DNA of 64,000 nt, from the NCBI RefSeq assembly GCF_003515705.1, contig NZ_QWEH01000002.1, forward strand, positions 124,001 through 188,000, read 5' to 3'. The position numbers and the translations under genes were made by a program. Positions 28,554 to 38,267 of the stretch are shown here, one piece after another. The notes under the pieces were generated by a model, which was given only the letters and a program-made list of their open reading frames with translations, was not told the DNA's origin and made no database searches. How positions within the stretch are numbered: the stretch's first letter is position 1; each line of letters starts with the position of its first letter. This stretch comes from Oceanobacillus profundus. GTDB taxonomy: Bacteria; Bacillota; Bacilli; Bacillales; Amphibacillaceae.

Positions 28554-29674
28554 GAGGATCCAGCTCCTTTTCGCTTCTTCAGTCTCTTTTTCAATAAAAC
28601 CAATGGAAGTAGTACAAAAGGATATACATAAATAAACCAGAATCCAAACTGCTCAGCAAAATTAATGACTCGTTGCGTTTCAAAATGCTTTTCAAAGAAG
28701 AACGTACCAATTAAAAATATAATGGCAGCTACATACAATGTTAGTTTTTGTTTGACCTTATATACTCTTTTCATACTGTATGTTAATCCCCACATAAGAA
28801 AGAGCAGGGATGGTACAACAACCATCATCAATTCAGCGACAACGATGTAATCAAACCGTTCAACAAAGGGAAAACTTTGGGTTTTAAATAATACAAGAAC
28901 AGCCCACTCTCTGCGTTCAAGCTGTTCAGCACTGAAAAAGCCTATCGCTAGCATGGTTGCAGATAATACAAGAAGTGAAGACCAAGTAACAGCCAAAAGG
29001 CTCGAAATCCGAACTTTATTTTTATTTTGGATAAAAGGATAAACTAAAAATAAGATTTCAAATCCCATAAATGTATAGGAAGTAGCCCTTGCGCCTTTTA
29101 ATAAATCGACAAAAGGAGCTTGAAAAAGTGGCAGGTAATGATTAAAATCGATTTGTAATGCAGGATGAATTAATAAAAATAGGATCCAATTAGCTAGGAC
29201 CCCAAAGACGAAACTAACGCCGATAATAACTCGCAATCCACCTAGGACACCATAAATAGTGAGAGAAATGAGCAGCAGCCCCATTACAAAATTGCTTACA
29301 TCAGGAAATACAAACACTTTAACAACCTCGATATATGTTAATAGCACAGAGTAAAAAGCAATCGCAAAATATAAGATATAGACAGTGCTGAATATTTTTC
29401 CAAGCCACTTTCCAAATATATCACGATGAATACCATGAATATCCGCATTATCATATTGTTTAAGAATGAGCAGCATTGCCAATAACACGATGATAACGTA
29501 AGCAGCCGCCACTAAGATGGATATCCAGGAATCTTGCTTTGCCTCGCTAAAAACTAATCGTGGGACACCTAATATACCAACCCCGATTTGCATGGAAACG
29601 ATAATAAAAAACAAATAAAATGCTTGAATACGCATATTTGGTTTTATTTTTACATTAATTTCCACAGGAGACAC
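28550..29674 (-). CDS. spore germination permease subunit, GerAB family
   Basis: A 374-residue, about 10-segment protein of the GerAB branch of the APC superfamily, the germinant-binding B subunit. N-terminal FFIIVSMQIGVGILGVPR is the typical first helix. The frame starts with GTG directly next to the A-subunit stop codon, so translation is coupled; a second GTG four codons later is the alternative. The ligand cannot be predicted. Confidence 0.92.
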   Translation of the reverse strand: MSPVEINVKIKPNMRIQAFYLFFIIVSMQIGVGILGVPRLVFSEAKQDSWISILVAAAYVIIVLLAMLLILKQYDNADIHGIHRDIFGKWLGKIFSTVYILYFAIAFYSVLLTYIEVVKVFVFPDVSNFVMGLLLISLTIYGVLGGLRVIIGVSFVFGVLANWILFLLIHPALQIDFNHYLPLFQAPFVDLLKGARATSYTFMGFEILFLVYPFIQNKNKVRISSLLAVTWSSLLVLSATMLAIGFFSAEQLERREWAVLVLFKTQSFPFVERFDYIVVAELMMVVVPSLLFLMWGLTYSMKRVYKVKQKLTLYVAAIIFLIGTFFFEKHFETQRVINFAEQFGFWFIYVYPFVLLPLVLLKKRLKKRKGAGSS

Positions 29675-31177
29675 CTACTCATCAATATCTTTTTTCTCTT
29701 TAGCATTACGTTTAGAAAAACGAATGGAATCTTTTAAAGAAAGTGATATAAATCGTTTGTACTGAAAATTTTGAGGTAACCGGTATAATGCTTTGTTTAA
29801 ATCCTCAAAACGAATTGGGTAGATCGGTGACAGATATGGTCTGCCTAAGGATGTCATTTTTAATAAATGGATAATCAGCATACATAAACCGAACATAATT
29901 CCAATCAAGCCTAGAATACCTGCTAATACAATCATTGGAAAACGCAGCAATCTGATGGAAGTACCCATTTGATAACTTGGTGCTGTAAAGGAAGCTAGTG
30001 CACTTATCGTTATAAAGATAATTAATATATTACTCGTTATTCCAGCTTGAACAGCAGCTGTTCCGACAACAACACCACCAACGATACCAATTGTTTGTCC
30101 TACCTTCGTCGGAAGTCTTGCGCCAGCCTCACGTAATAATTCAATCATTAGCTCAAGGAATAATGCTTCAAATACAGGAGGAAAGGGAACTCCTGCTCTT
30201 GATTGTCCAATTGAAATGAGTAGTTGCGTTGGTATAATTTCATAATGAAATGTAACTGCAGCAACATACATTGGGGTCAGAACGACCGAGATGAACATAG
30301 ACATAAATCTTATAAACCTTAAAGGTGAACCTGAATTCCAGCGCATGTATAAGTCTTCCGTTGATTCAAAAAAACTAAAAAAGGTCGATGGCGCAATTAA
30401 TGCCGACGGGCTATTTTCCATTAATACTGCAATTTTTCCTTTTAAAATGGCATATGAAGTACGGTCAGGCAACTCGGTTGTATGAAATTGTGGAAATATG
30501 GACGCAGAGTCGTCTTCGATGTATTGCATGAGTACATTACTATCTTCAACATTATCGACATCTAATTCATTTAAACGTTGTCTCATTGTGTCTACATCTG
30601 TATCGTTGGCAAGCGATTTCAAATAAATTAACCGGACCTCACGTGGAGCTCTTTTACCTATTGTTATCTCTTCTATTGCCAGATCTGGTGTACGAATATT
30701 CCAGCGAATCACATTTAAATTCGTAACCAATGATTCTGTGAAGGCTATTTTCGGTCCAATAACAACGGATTCCGTCTCGGCTCCTTCCAAAGAACGTTTT
30801 TCTTTGTTTAAAAAATCATAGGATACAACAGCTGCTTCATCCTCTATATAAATCATAACTTTACCGGCTATGAGACCTGGGAGAATTTCATCCATTTGTT
30901 GATATTCTTTACCTGAATTTAACGGTATTTTATTAAGGATAGCAGTATTTGACCATTCTTCCTTACTCTCTAATAATGGTGTTAATAGCAGATTTTCTAC
31001 TCTATCCGGCTGCACTTGATAGGGAATGAAAAATACTGCAATTTTTTTATTTTGATGTTCGTATTTGCTAAAACTTAAATCTGGACTTTTATCAAACTCA
31101 CTTTTCATTAGTTGCTCTAGTTCATCAATTTTCAGAGGAAAAACGTTTTTGGATGAACGTTTCATTCTTTTTCTCAT
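29675..31177 (-). CDS. spore germination protein, GerAA family
   Basis: A 500-residue A subunit with a soluble N-terminal domain (about 1-240) and a C-terminal membrane domain. Family motifs: GPKIAFTESLVTNLN, PREVRLIYLKSLAN, PFPPVFEALFLELMIELLREAG (in part) and ARLPTKVGQTIGIVGG. A subunits form the pentameric germinant-gated channel. Start ATG at 31177 follows GGAGGG; two codons further upstream could also start but place the ribosome site inside the gene. First gene of the operon. Confidence 0.92.
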   Translation of the reverse strand: MRKRMKRSSKNVFPLKIDELEQLMKSEFDKSPDLSFSKYEHQNKKIAVFFIPYQVQPDRVENLLLTPLLESKEEWSNTAILNKIPLNSGKEYQQMDEILPGLIAGKVMIYIEDEAAVVSYDFLNKEKRSLEGAETESVVIGPKIAFTESLVTNLNVIRWNIRTPDLAIEEITIGKRAPREVRLIYLKSLANDTDVDTMRQRLNELDVDNVEDSNVLMQYIEDDSASIFPQFHTTELPDRTSYAILKGKIAVLMENSPSALIAPSTFFSFFESTEDLYMRWNSGSPLRFIRFMSMFISVVLTPMYVAAVTFHYEIIPTQLLISIGQSRAGVPFPPVFEALFLELMIELLREAGARLPTKVGQTIGIVGGVVVGTAAVQAGITSNILIIFITISALASFTAPSYQMGTSIRLLRFPMIVLAGILGLIGIMFGLCMLIIHLLKMTSLGRPYLSPIYPIRFEDLNKALYRLPQNFQYKRFISLSLKDSIRFSKRNAKEKKDIDE

Positions 31178-31209
31178 AGGTCGTCCCTCCATCACAGCTT
31201 AGCTTGACT

Positions 31210-31238
31210 TAGTATGCCGATAAATAAAAGAAATATGA
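31210..31238 (-). promoter_or_regulatory. candidate sigma-G promoter of the germination operon
   Basis: On the minus strand, CATACTA (31216-31210) matches the sigma-G -10 box, and TCATA (31238-31234) lies 17 nt upstream as an imperfect -35 (consensus GHATR). GerA-type operons are made in the forespore under sigma-G, so position and content agree. Confidence 0.45.
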
Positions 31239-31357
31239 GTAGCAATTGACGTTTATTTAAAAATGTTTTTTTGTAAAAGTGTAATTGTGTTAATATTGAA
31301 TTATCAGAATCTGTTTTAAATAAATATACAAATATGTAGTAAAAAGGATTATGATTG

Positions 31358-32787
31358 ATGAAATTTACCTTTAATACAGACTTACATAAGCAGATAAAAA
31401 TAATTGTATATCTTTTTTTATTCACTTTAGCGGTAGCAATTTTTTTGAGTGGAGGACTTTCCGTTTTAGAGCGTTTTTCTGTTGATCAACAGTTAACCTT
31501 AGGGTTACTAGTATTTGCAGTCTATTTATGGATAGCGGCACCAATTCCAACAGGTGCAAGCAGCTTTTTAATACTGGCACTTATGCTTTTGCTGAACTTA
31601 GTAGATACAGTTGAAGAGGCATTGGCAGGTTTTTTATCTCCTGCCATCTATTTTATATTATTGCTGTCCATCATTAGTCACGTACTGGTAAAAGTGGGTT
31701 TGGATCAGGTCGTTTCTCGATTTTTAATAAGATGCAGTAGGGGTGGTATTCGATTTATTATTATCGGATTGCCATTATTTGTATTGATCTCACCGATTAT
31801 TCTGCCCTCAGCAGTAGCTCGGTTTAAGATACTTTTTCCATTGATTCAGAACATGAATTATTTATATGGATTTGCAGAGAAGAGTATTTTTAAAAAGTAT
31901 AGTCTTTATATCATCGGGATGTTAAATCAAAATGTTACCACTGTTATTTTTACTGGTGGTGGCTTCCCGATACTCGCTTCTCAGTTGATTCGTGATTATA
32001 ATATAGCCGATTTAGGGTGGGTGGAATGGTTTATAATGATAGCCCCTCCACTTTGGTTAGGTTCGATTTTTATGGTTTTATTTGTATGGTACTATCTAAA
32101 AATCACGATGCCCGATGAAAAAATAACTGCCTTTTTGAACAAGGAAAAAGATATTAACGAGGAGAGAGGTGAGGTGTTTTCCACTAAGTTTTGGTTTGTT
32201 TTAGTAAGCTTTTTTTTAATGATTATCGTTTGGATTGTAACAGATCAAGAGAAAGTTCCGCTTTTACTGCCACCAATGCTATTAGTTGCATTTTATTTTA
32301 CGCTATTCCAAAAATAGGGTTAGTCACCAACCGTATGCTTCGAGATTATGATTGGGAAAATTTCTTATTGCTTGGTGCATCTTTTTCGTTGGGATTGCTA
32401 TTAGAAAGTAATGGTACTGCAGAAGCATTAGCCAATTTACTAATTGGTTTTATTCCAGAAGGTACGAGTATTGTTATAAAAGTAGTGATTATTGCTTTCA
32501 TTGTTTTTGTTTTGCGCTTTTTCTTTATTGTCCCTTCTTCAGCAATAATTGTTATTTTCCCAATCGTTATTTCTTATTCAGAATTAATTGGAATACCGCC
32601 AATACAGCTAGCATTTTTAGTTGTCATGATTATTGGAGGGATGATGATTTTGCCTATTCATACAACAACAACTTATTTGGCATATGGAACGGGGATCTTT
32701 TCAAGAAGAGAGCAATACGTATTTGGGATGTTAACTAGTATTTTGTTTGTTATCATTGCTATTTTGTCAGTATTTTTTTATTGGTAA
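31358..32787 (+). pseudogene. SLC13/DASS-type anion permease, frameshifted
   Basis: Two frames together encode about 476 residues of a dicarboxylate/Na+ symporter-like permease. The first (31358-32317) has TLGLLVFAVYLWIAAPIPTGAS (in part) and ends at TAG; the second carries on in the -1 frame with PKIGLVTNRML, FLLLGASFSLG and LPIHTTTTYLAYGTG. The break lies near an AAAAA run directly before the TAG (32310-32314), where a -1 slip would restore the frame. It could be a recent mutation, a sequencing error or a slippage-dependent gene. Divergent from the ger operon. Confidence 0.75.
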
Positions 32788-32895
32788 TGTTGGTTCGCTT
32801 CATCGCTTCCTCAAGGGATAACTAAACAGGAAACCTTTACATAAACTAAAATTGTTTGCGCATATTAAGCCTATCATCGCTTTAGGAGGACCAGA

Positions 32896-33915
32896 ATGAG
32901 TGAAAAGAAAATATATTTAACATCAGGTGAAATTGCTTCACTTTGGACTGGATATATGAATGATAGTATGTCGAAGTGCGTTTTAGGCTATATGCTGAAG
33001 CATATTGAAGATCCAGATATAAAACCTGTTATTCAACTTTCCTATGACATTTCTTCCAAACATCTGGAACTATTGGTATCCATTTTTGAAAAAGAACAAT
33101 ACGCCATTCCAAATGGTTTTAACGAACAAGACGTTAACATTATTGCTCCATGGCTTTTTACAGATGCGTTTTGTTTAACCTATGTAAATCATATGTCTAA
33201 AGTGGGAATGTTGGCATACGGTGGTTTTCTTTCAATGAGTACAAGAGAAGATATATGTAATTATTTTTCGATCGGTTTGAGTAAAATCACGAATCTTTAT
33301 AATGAATCACTTAAAATTGCTGTTAATAAGGGAATTAACGGCAGGCACCCATATATTGAAGTTCCGAAAGAAACGGATTATGTGGACAGTAAGAAATATT
33401 ACAGTGGCTTCAATCCATTTAGTGACAAACGACCATTGAACGCAGTTGAAATTTCCCATCTATATATGAACATACTAACAAACGTGATGGGAGTAAAATT
33501 ATGTCTTGCCTTTGCTCAAACCTCTCCGTCCAAAGAAGTACAAGATTTTATGCTAAGAGGAAAGGAAATTTCGCAAAAGCATATTAAAATTTTTGTGGAT
33601 ACATTTTTGAAAGATGACATTGAAGCACCGCAAGTACCTGATGTAGCTGTAAGTGATTCTACAACACAAACATTTTCAGATAAATTGATGATGTTTCATA
33701 TGTCACTTATAAGTGCAGCGGGGATTGGGAACTATGCCACTGCTGCAGCTGCTAGTCAACGATTGGACTTAGCGGTCAATTACGAACGATTATCATTAGA
33801 AATTACCCGCTTAGCCAAAAGTGGTGCCGATCTTATGATTAAACATAATTGGCTGGAACAACCACCAGGAATTAAAGATCGGAAAAAATTAGCCAAAAAT
33901 AAAGAGAAAAGCTGA
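32896..33915 (+). CDS. DUF3231 family protein
   Basis: A 339-residue protein made of two similar helical halves (LTSGEIASLWTGYMNDS near the N-terminus; LNAVEISHLYMNILTN in the second), each resembling a four-helix ferritin-like bundle. This DUF3231 pattern is common in spore-forming Bacillaceae; the function is unknown. AGGAGG lies before the ATG, and a terminator follows. Confidence 0.85.
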   Translation: MSEKKIYLTSGEIASLWTGYMNDSMSKCVLGYMLKHIEDPDIKPVIQLSYDISSKHLELLVSIFEKEQYAIPNGFNEQDVNIIAPWLFTDAFCLTYVNHMSKVGMLAYGGFLSMSTREDICNYFSIGLSKITNLYNESLKIAVNKGINGRHPYIEVPKETDYVDSKKYYSGFNPFSDKRPLNAVEISHLYMNILTNVMGVKLCLAFAQTSPSKEVQDFMLRGKEISQKHIKIFVDTFLKDDIEAPQVPDVAVSDSTTQTFSDKLMMFHMSLISAAGIGNYATAAAASQRLDLAVNYERLSLEITRLAKSGADLMIKHNWLEQPPGIKDRKKLAKNKEKS

Positions 33916-33939
33916 TCAATTTTGGTGATTAGCTTTTTT
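33907..33939 (+). terminator. terminator of the DUF3231 gene
   Basis: AAAAGCTGATCA pairs with TGATTAGCTTTT (one G-U), followed by TT. Confidence 0.75.
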
Positions 33940-34082
33940 CTGCGATTCTTTGCAATAAAAGTCTAAAGAACAAGCCCGCAAAGGCAATTGATATTGAAGG
34001 CAGATTGTACTTTATTTACTTTCCTCAATAATATACAAATAGACTACTGCTTTAAAAGAAAAGCAGTAGTTAGTACCTATTT

Positions 34083-34634
34083 CTATTCTTTTGTAACAAC
34101 ATCTACTTTACCCGTATCAGGGTTAATAACTAGACCATGCACTTTTACTTCTTTCGGCAGCAATGGATGGTTTCGAATGATGCCAACACTTTGCATGACG
34201 GACTCTTCTACAGTTTCAAAACCGTGAAATTCCTCGTCAAGGCTGATTCCACTATGGGTTAATGTGTTTATTTTCTCTTCATCAATTCCACGATTTATCA
34301 TTGTTTTCTTAAGGGCTTCTGTATCTACATTCGACATTCCACAATTATGGTGACCAATCACGACAACCTCTTCAGCTTTAAGGTTGAAAACGGCAACAAG
34401 AATGCTTTTCATGATGCTATCAAACGGCTTACGAATGATTGCACCAGCATTTTTGACCATTTTTACGTCTCCGTTTTGAATGTTTAATGCTTTGTGCAAT
34501 AGTTCGACTAAGCGTGAATCCATACATGTAAAAACAATCATCCTTTTGTTGGGATATGTATCTGTTTTATATGCTGTATATTGTTTATTCTCCACGAATT
34601 GTTTGTTGAACTCTAACATTTCATCTAAATGCAT
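34083..34634 (-). CDS. beta-class carbonic anhydrase
   Basis: A 183-residue zinc enzyme interconverting CO2 and bicarbonate. The zinc ligands C37 and D39 (in CMDSR) with R41, and H95 and C98 (in GHHNCGM), are all visible. The overall layout fits the YtiB-like small beta-CAs of Bacillus. There is no signal peptide. An imperfect hairpin (ACTACTGCTT/AAGCAGTAGT, 34043-34070) lies just behind the gene. Confidence 0.93.
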   Translation of the reverse strand: MHLDEMLEFNKQFVENKQYTAYKTDTYPNKRMIVFTCMDSRLVELLHKALNIQNGDVKMVKNAGAIIRKPFDSIMKSILVAVFNLKAEEVVVIGHHNCGMSNVDTEALKKTMINRGIDEEKINTLTHSGISLDEEFHGFETVEESVMQSVGIIRNHPLLPKEVKVHGLVINPDTGKVDVVTKE

Positions 34635-34750
34635 CCAATCAACTCCTACTTTATCTTTTATAAAACTATATCAGTTTTTTGCGCAATAGGAAATAAAAAA
34701 GCTAAAAGGCATGACTAAAGCATTATTTTTCTAATAATTCCAAATTGTGA

Positions 34751-34779
34751 TTGTTAGTTAAATAAATATGTTGTATTAT
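34751..34779 (+). promoter_or_regulatory. promoter of the zinc-ribbon gene
   Basis: TTGTTA (34751-34756), a 17-bp spacer and TATTAT (34774-34779), 29 nt before the ATG. Confidence 0.55.
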
Positions 34780-34807
34780 GGAAGTAATACTTTAAAGGGG
34801 TGAGGAA

Positions 34808-35044
34808 ATGAAAGAATTTGTTCGAAATTGTCGATTGTGCAAAGAACCGATGAAAAGCAGTCCGTTTATGATGTGTCCAACATGCTTAAGGGACAGTGAA
34901 CAAGTTCGCAACTTTGTCCAGAAAAATCCTCATGTATCGCTTGTAGAAATTTCACGATACACCAAAGTATCGTTGGAAAAAGTAGAAGATATGGTCTATT
35001 TAGGCCATAATCGCAAGGGTGAATTAGAATCTGAATTACATTGA
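34808..35044 (+). CDS. small zinc-ribbon / helix-turn-helix-like protein
   Basis: A 78-residue protein: a CxxC pair (CRLC) and a second CxxC (CPTC) about 18 residues later form a likely zinc knuckle, followed by VSLVEISRYTKVSLEKVEDMV, which has the spacing of a helix-turn-helix. This order resembles the flagellar-operon protein YvyF (TIGR03826), but it is shorter and no flagellar gene lies nearby, so I keep only the description. AAAGGGGTG lies before the ATG. Confidence 0.7.
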   Translation: MKEFVRNCRLCKEPMKSSPFMMCPTCLRDSEQVRNFVQKNPHVSLVEISRYTKVSLEKVEDMVYLGHNRKGELESELH

Positions 35045-35067
35045 GGATCCCCCTTATAAAATATACC

Positions 35068-35107
35068 AAAAGAGAATAACTCAAATTATTGAGCCATTCT
35101 CTTTTTT
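35068..35107 (+). terminator. terminator of the zinc-ribbon gene
   Basis: AAAAGAGAAT (35068-35077) pairs with ATTCTCTTTT (35096-35105); an inner CTCAA/TTGAG stem extends it, and T residues follow. Confidence 0.75.
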
Positions 35108-35174
35108 CATGTAATAGATTTATATCGTGTGAAGTAATGTAAAACAGGTAGAAATTAGAAGAATGTCAATTATG

Positions 35175-35977
35175 TTATTTACGATCTCCACCTAATAAAT
35201 CAAATAGTCCGCCTGCAATACTACCTTCCCCTTTAGAATCTGAGCCTGGTCGTTGAGGGGCTGCTGCAAATACTCTGCTTGCAAGTCTGCTAAATGGCAA
35301 GGATTGAATCCAGACAGTCCCGGGACCGCGTAAAGTAGCGAAAAATAAACCCTCACCTCCAAATAATGCCGTTTTAATGCCACCAACATATTCAATGTCA
35401 TAATCAATATTGCCTGTCATCGCGACGAGACAACCGGTATCTACTCGAAGAATCTCACCTGATTTTAAATCTCTTCGATGAATGGTTCCGCCTGCATGGA
35501 CAAATGCTAGGCCATCTCCTTCGAGCTTTTGCATGATAAATCCTTCTCCACCAAAGAAACCTGTTCCAATGCGCCGTTGTAATGCGATTCCAACAGATAC
35601 GCCTTTCGCAGCTGCTAAAAATGCATCCTTTTGACAGATTAACTCTCCATTCAATTCACTTAGATCCATTGGAATAATTTTTCCGGGGTATGGAGAAGCA
35701 AACGAAACATGTTTTTTACCAGTTCCTTCGTTCGTAAATGTTGTCATAAATAAGCTTTCTCCTGTAACTAATCTTTTTCCAGCTCCGATCAGCTTGCCCA
35801 TGATTCCACCAGTTTGCTTGGTGGAGCCATCACCAAAAATGGTTTCCATTCGTATTTGATCATCCATCATCATTAAGCTTCCAGCTTCTGCAATAACCTT
35901 TCGGACGGGTCTAACTCTACTTCTACAAACTGCATATCATCGCCATATAACTTGTAATCAATCTCATGGTTATTCAA
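35175..35977 (-). pseudogene. AIM24/TIGR00266 family gene with a frameshift near its start
   Basis: The intact frame from 35873 (MMMDDQIRMET, GFFGGEGFIMQKLEGDG, TGNIDYDIEYVGG) is a TIGR00266/AIM24 jelly-roll protein that lacks its first strands. These strands lie just upstream in another frame: TTG at 35977 behind GGGAGTG gives NNHEIDYKLYGDDMQ and VEVELDPSE. The two parts join at a GAAAGG run (35899-35901); one extra A would give DPSEKVIAEAGSLMMMDDQ, as expected for the family. Either a recent one-base loss or a sequencing error. Function of the family in bacteria unknown. Confidence 0.75.
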
Positions 35978-36125
35978 TTTTTCCACTCCCTTTTTTATGA
36001 ATTAACTGTAATACATCATAGAATACGAAAAGGATTCAAAAAATGATTTAAGTATTATATTTTTGTCCAATAATACAAATCCTATTTCGTAATCTCAAAG
36101 GAAATAAAAAATTTTCAAAAAACTA

Positions 36126-36154
36126 TTGACGAAAAACTATCTAAATAATATAAT
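36126..36154 (+). promoter_or_regulatory. strong promoter of the ABC exporter leader
   Basis: TTGACG (36126-36131), a 17-bp spacer and TATAAT (36149-36154). Transcription would begin near 36161, about 360 nt ahead of the first transporter gene. Confidence 0.7.
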
Positions 36155-36196
36155 TACTTGGGAATTAAAAATGAAACGGAAAAGGAGGTCACTACC

Positions 36197-36274
36197 ATGG
36201 AAAAGGTAATTATCATAAACCGAATGAATTTTATATGTACTGTGACCTTCATGAAGGATGCGAATGATTCTTAG
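36197..36274 (+). CDS. 25-residue leader peptide of the ABC exporter operon
   Basis: An ATG behind AAGGAGG encodes MEKVIIINRMNF... and stops at 36274. The coding region contains the first strands (CTGTGACC at 36240, AATGATTC at 36263) of an RNA fold that can pair with GAATCATT (36292) and GGTCACAG (36304). A translating or stalled ribosome would therefore decide which hairpin forms. In B. subtilis the homologous bmrCD genes are preceded by the leader ORF bmrB, which controls them by ribosome-mediated attenuation; the same logic is inferred here. Confidence 0.55.
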   Translation: MEKVIIINRMNFICTVTFMKDANDS

Positions 36275-36326
36275 CTATTTAAGTATCGGATGAATCATTG
36301 AATGGTCACAGATGTCTGTGACCATT
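36240..36326 (+). promoter_or_regulatory. mutually exclusive hairpins in the ABC exporter leader
   Basis: CTGTGACC (36240-36247) and AATGATTC (36263-36270) can pair with GAATCATT (36292-36299) and GGTCACAG (36304-36311). The alternative is a tight hairpin AATGGTCACAG (36301-36311) with CTGTGACCATT (36316-36326). The two folds cannot coexist, as in attenuators. The U tract behind the second hairpin is weak. Confidence 0.55.
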
Positions 36327-36444
36327 TGTATTATAAAGGGGTATTTCTTGTCAGGTGGAAAGTAAACATTTTCTGTCTGAACAAGGCTAACGAAGACACT
36401 TGCTATACTCTAGTGAGACCTCTCGTTTTCTAACCTATTTATGT

Positions 36445-36472
36445 GCACACGTCATAGGCGTGTGCTATTTTT
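36445..36472 (+). terminator. second, canonical leader terminator
   Basis: GCACACG (36445-36451) pairs with CGTGTGC (36459-36465), followed by TATTTTT. It lies 47 nt before the first transporter start, so read-through must be controlled for expression. An ATG at 36441 opens a frame through it (MCTRHRRVLFLCLN) that stays in frame with the transporter. Confidence 0.65.
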
Positions 36473-36518
36473 GTGTCTTAATGAAGGGAAAAAAACAAGT
36501 AGATTAGAAGGTGAAAAA

Positions 36519-38267
36519 ATGTTTCAGGTATTCAAGAAATTGGATTGGTTTTTTAAGTATTACTGGAAGCGATATGTAATAGCAATTATCTTTTTAATTA
36601 TTGCAAGTGCGATTGGACTTATCCCCCCGAAGCTTGTCGGGTTAACGATCGATCAAATCCAATTTGGTTCATTAACAATGCAATTATTAGTTGCACTTAT
36701 TTTAGGATATCTCGTTCTTACTATTATCCATTACGCAATATCCTATTTATGGGATTATACGTTATTTGGCGGAGCTGTAATTCTAGAACGCTGGATGCGA
36801 AGTCGATTAATTTCACATTTTCTTAGCATGACGCCAACTTTTTATGGAAAGCATCGAACTGGTGATTTAATGGCAAGATCTACAAATGATCTGAAAGCAA
36901 TTAGTCAGACTGCAGGATTCGGAGTGCTGACACTTGTGGATTCAAGTATTTTTATGTTAATGATTATTGCAGTTATGGGCTTTACAATTAGCTGGCAGCT
37001 AACATTAGCAGCATTATTGCCGCTTCCAATTATGGCGATTGTCATGAATAAATATGGTTCAGCCATTCACGCGCGTTTTACAGAAGCACAAGCAGCTTTT
37101 GGAGAAATGAACAATGAAGTACTGGAATCAATTCGAGGAGTGCGTGTTATTCGGGCATTTGTTCAGGAAAAACAAGATGCAGATCGATTTGAAACCAGAA
37201 CAAATCATGTATACGAGAAAAACATTGAAGTTGCAAAAATTGATGCATTATTCGAGCCAACGATGAAAATTTTAGTTGGGCTATCTTATACAATTGGAAT
37301 CGGCTATGGTGCATTTCTTGTATTTGAAAGTATCATAACGCTTGGTGACCTTGTTACCTTTAATGTGTATCTAGGCATGCTGATTTGGCCAATGTTTGCT
37401 GTTGGAGAATTAATTAACATTTTACAACGCGGTAATGCATCCTTGGACCGTGTAAACGCAACTCTATCCTACGAAGCAGATGTTAAGGAAACGACCGAAC
37501 CCAAATCTGTTTTCGGTGTTCATTCCATCGATTTCCACAATGTATCTTTCTCCTATCCATCTGTTGAAAGAAAGCAATTGAGTGAAATACTTTTACAGGT
37601 GAAAAGTGGTCAAACAATTGGTGTTGTAGGGAAAACTGGAGCTGGAAAAACAACATTGTTTAAGCTTTTACTTCGGCAATATCCTGGAGTAGAAGGAGAG
37701 ATTAAGGTTTCCGATATCAATTTAAATGCTATTCGATTGGAGCAAATTAGAGACTGGATTGGTTATGTTCCACAGGATCAAATGATGTTTTCCAAATCAA
37801 TTCGGGAAAATATTCAGTTTGGTAAAGCCGATGCAACCGATGAGGAAATTTTTCGTGTGATGAAGCTAGCACATTTTCTCGATGATATAAAGCAGCTGCC
37901 GAATGGGCTGGACACCCAGGTCGGAGAAAGCGGGATTACTTTATCTGGTGGTCAGAAGCAACGTGTTGCGCTTGCACGGGCTTTTATTAAGGACCCAGAG
38001 ATTTTAATTCTAGATGATTCAATGTCTGCGGTAGATGGTAAGACAGAAGCGAAAATTCTTGCCCATTTAAGAACAGAAAGGCAGCATAAAACAACCTTCA
38101 TAGCAGCCCATCGTCTATCTGCAGTGACACATGCAGATCACATTATCGTGTTAGAGGATGGAAGAATAGCCGAAGAAGGAACACATGAACAATTAATGCA
38201 GTTGGATGGTTGGTATAAAAAGCAGTACCAACAGCAACAGTTGGAGGATGGGGAGGTGGCGATGTAA
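36519..38267 (+). CDS. heterodimeric ABC multidrug exporter subunit, YheI/BmrC-like
   Basis: A 582-residue half-transporter: six membrane segments (about 1-320) then a nucleotide-binding domain with Walker A GKTGAGKTT, signature LSGGQKQR and Walker B LILDDS. The residue after the Walker B Asp is Asp, not Glu, so its catalytic site is degenerate, as in BmrC-type partners. ATG at 36519 follows AGAAGGTG; a 26-codon in-frame extension from 36441 overlaps the leader terminator. The stop overlaps the next start (TAATG), so the two halves are made together. Confidence 0.9.
   Translation: MFQVFKKLDWFFKYYWKRYVIAIIFLIIASAIGLIPPKLVGLTIDQIQFGSLTMQLLVALILGYLVLTIIHYAISYLWDYTLFGGAVILERWMRSRLISHFLSMTPTFYGKHRTGDLMARSTNDLKAISQTAGFGVLTLVDSSIFMLMIIAVMGFTISWQLTLAALLPLPIMAIVMNKYGSAIHARFTEAQAAFGEMNNEVLESIRGVRVIRAFVQEKQDADRFETRTNHVYEKNIEVAKIDALFEPTMKILVGLSYTIGIGYGAFLVFESIITLGDLVTFNVYLGMLIWPMFAVGELINILQRGNASLDRVNATLSYEADVKETTEPKSVFGVHSIDFHNVSFSYPSVERKQLSEILLQVKSGQTIGVVGKTGAGKTTLFKLLLRQYPGVEGEIKVSDINLNAIRLEQIRDWIGYVPQDQMMFSKSIRENIQFGKADATDEEIFRVMKLAHFLDDIKQLPNGLDTQVGESGITLSGGQKQRVALARAFIKDPEILILDDSMSAVDGKTEAKILAHLRTERQHKTTFIAAHRLSAVTHADHIIVLEDGRIAEEGTHEQLMQLDGWYKKQYQQQQLEDGEVAM

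Noticed and set aside
35175-35873. AIM24 gene as an intact short gene starting at MMMDDQ
   Set aside because: No ribosome site at that start, and the missing N-terminus is present just upstream in another frame.
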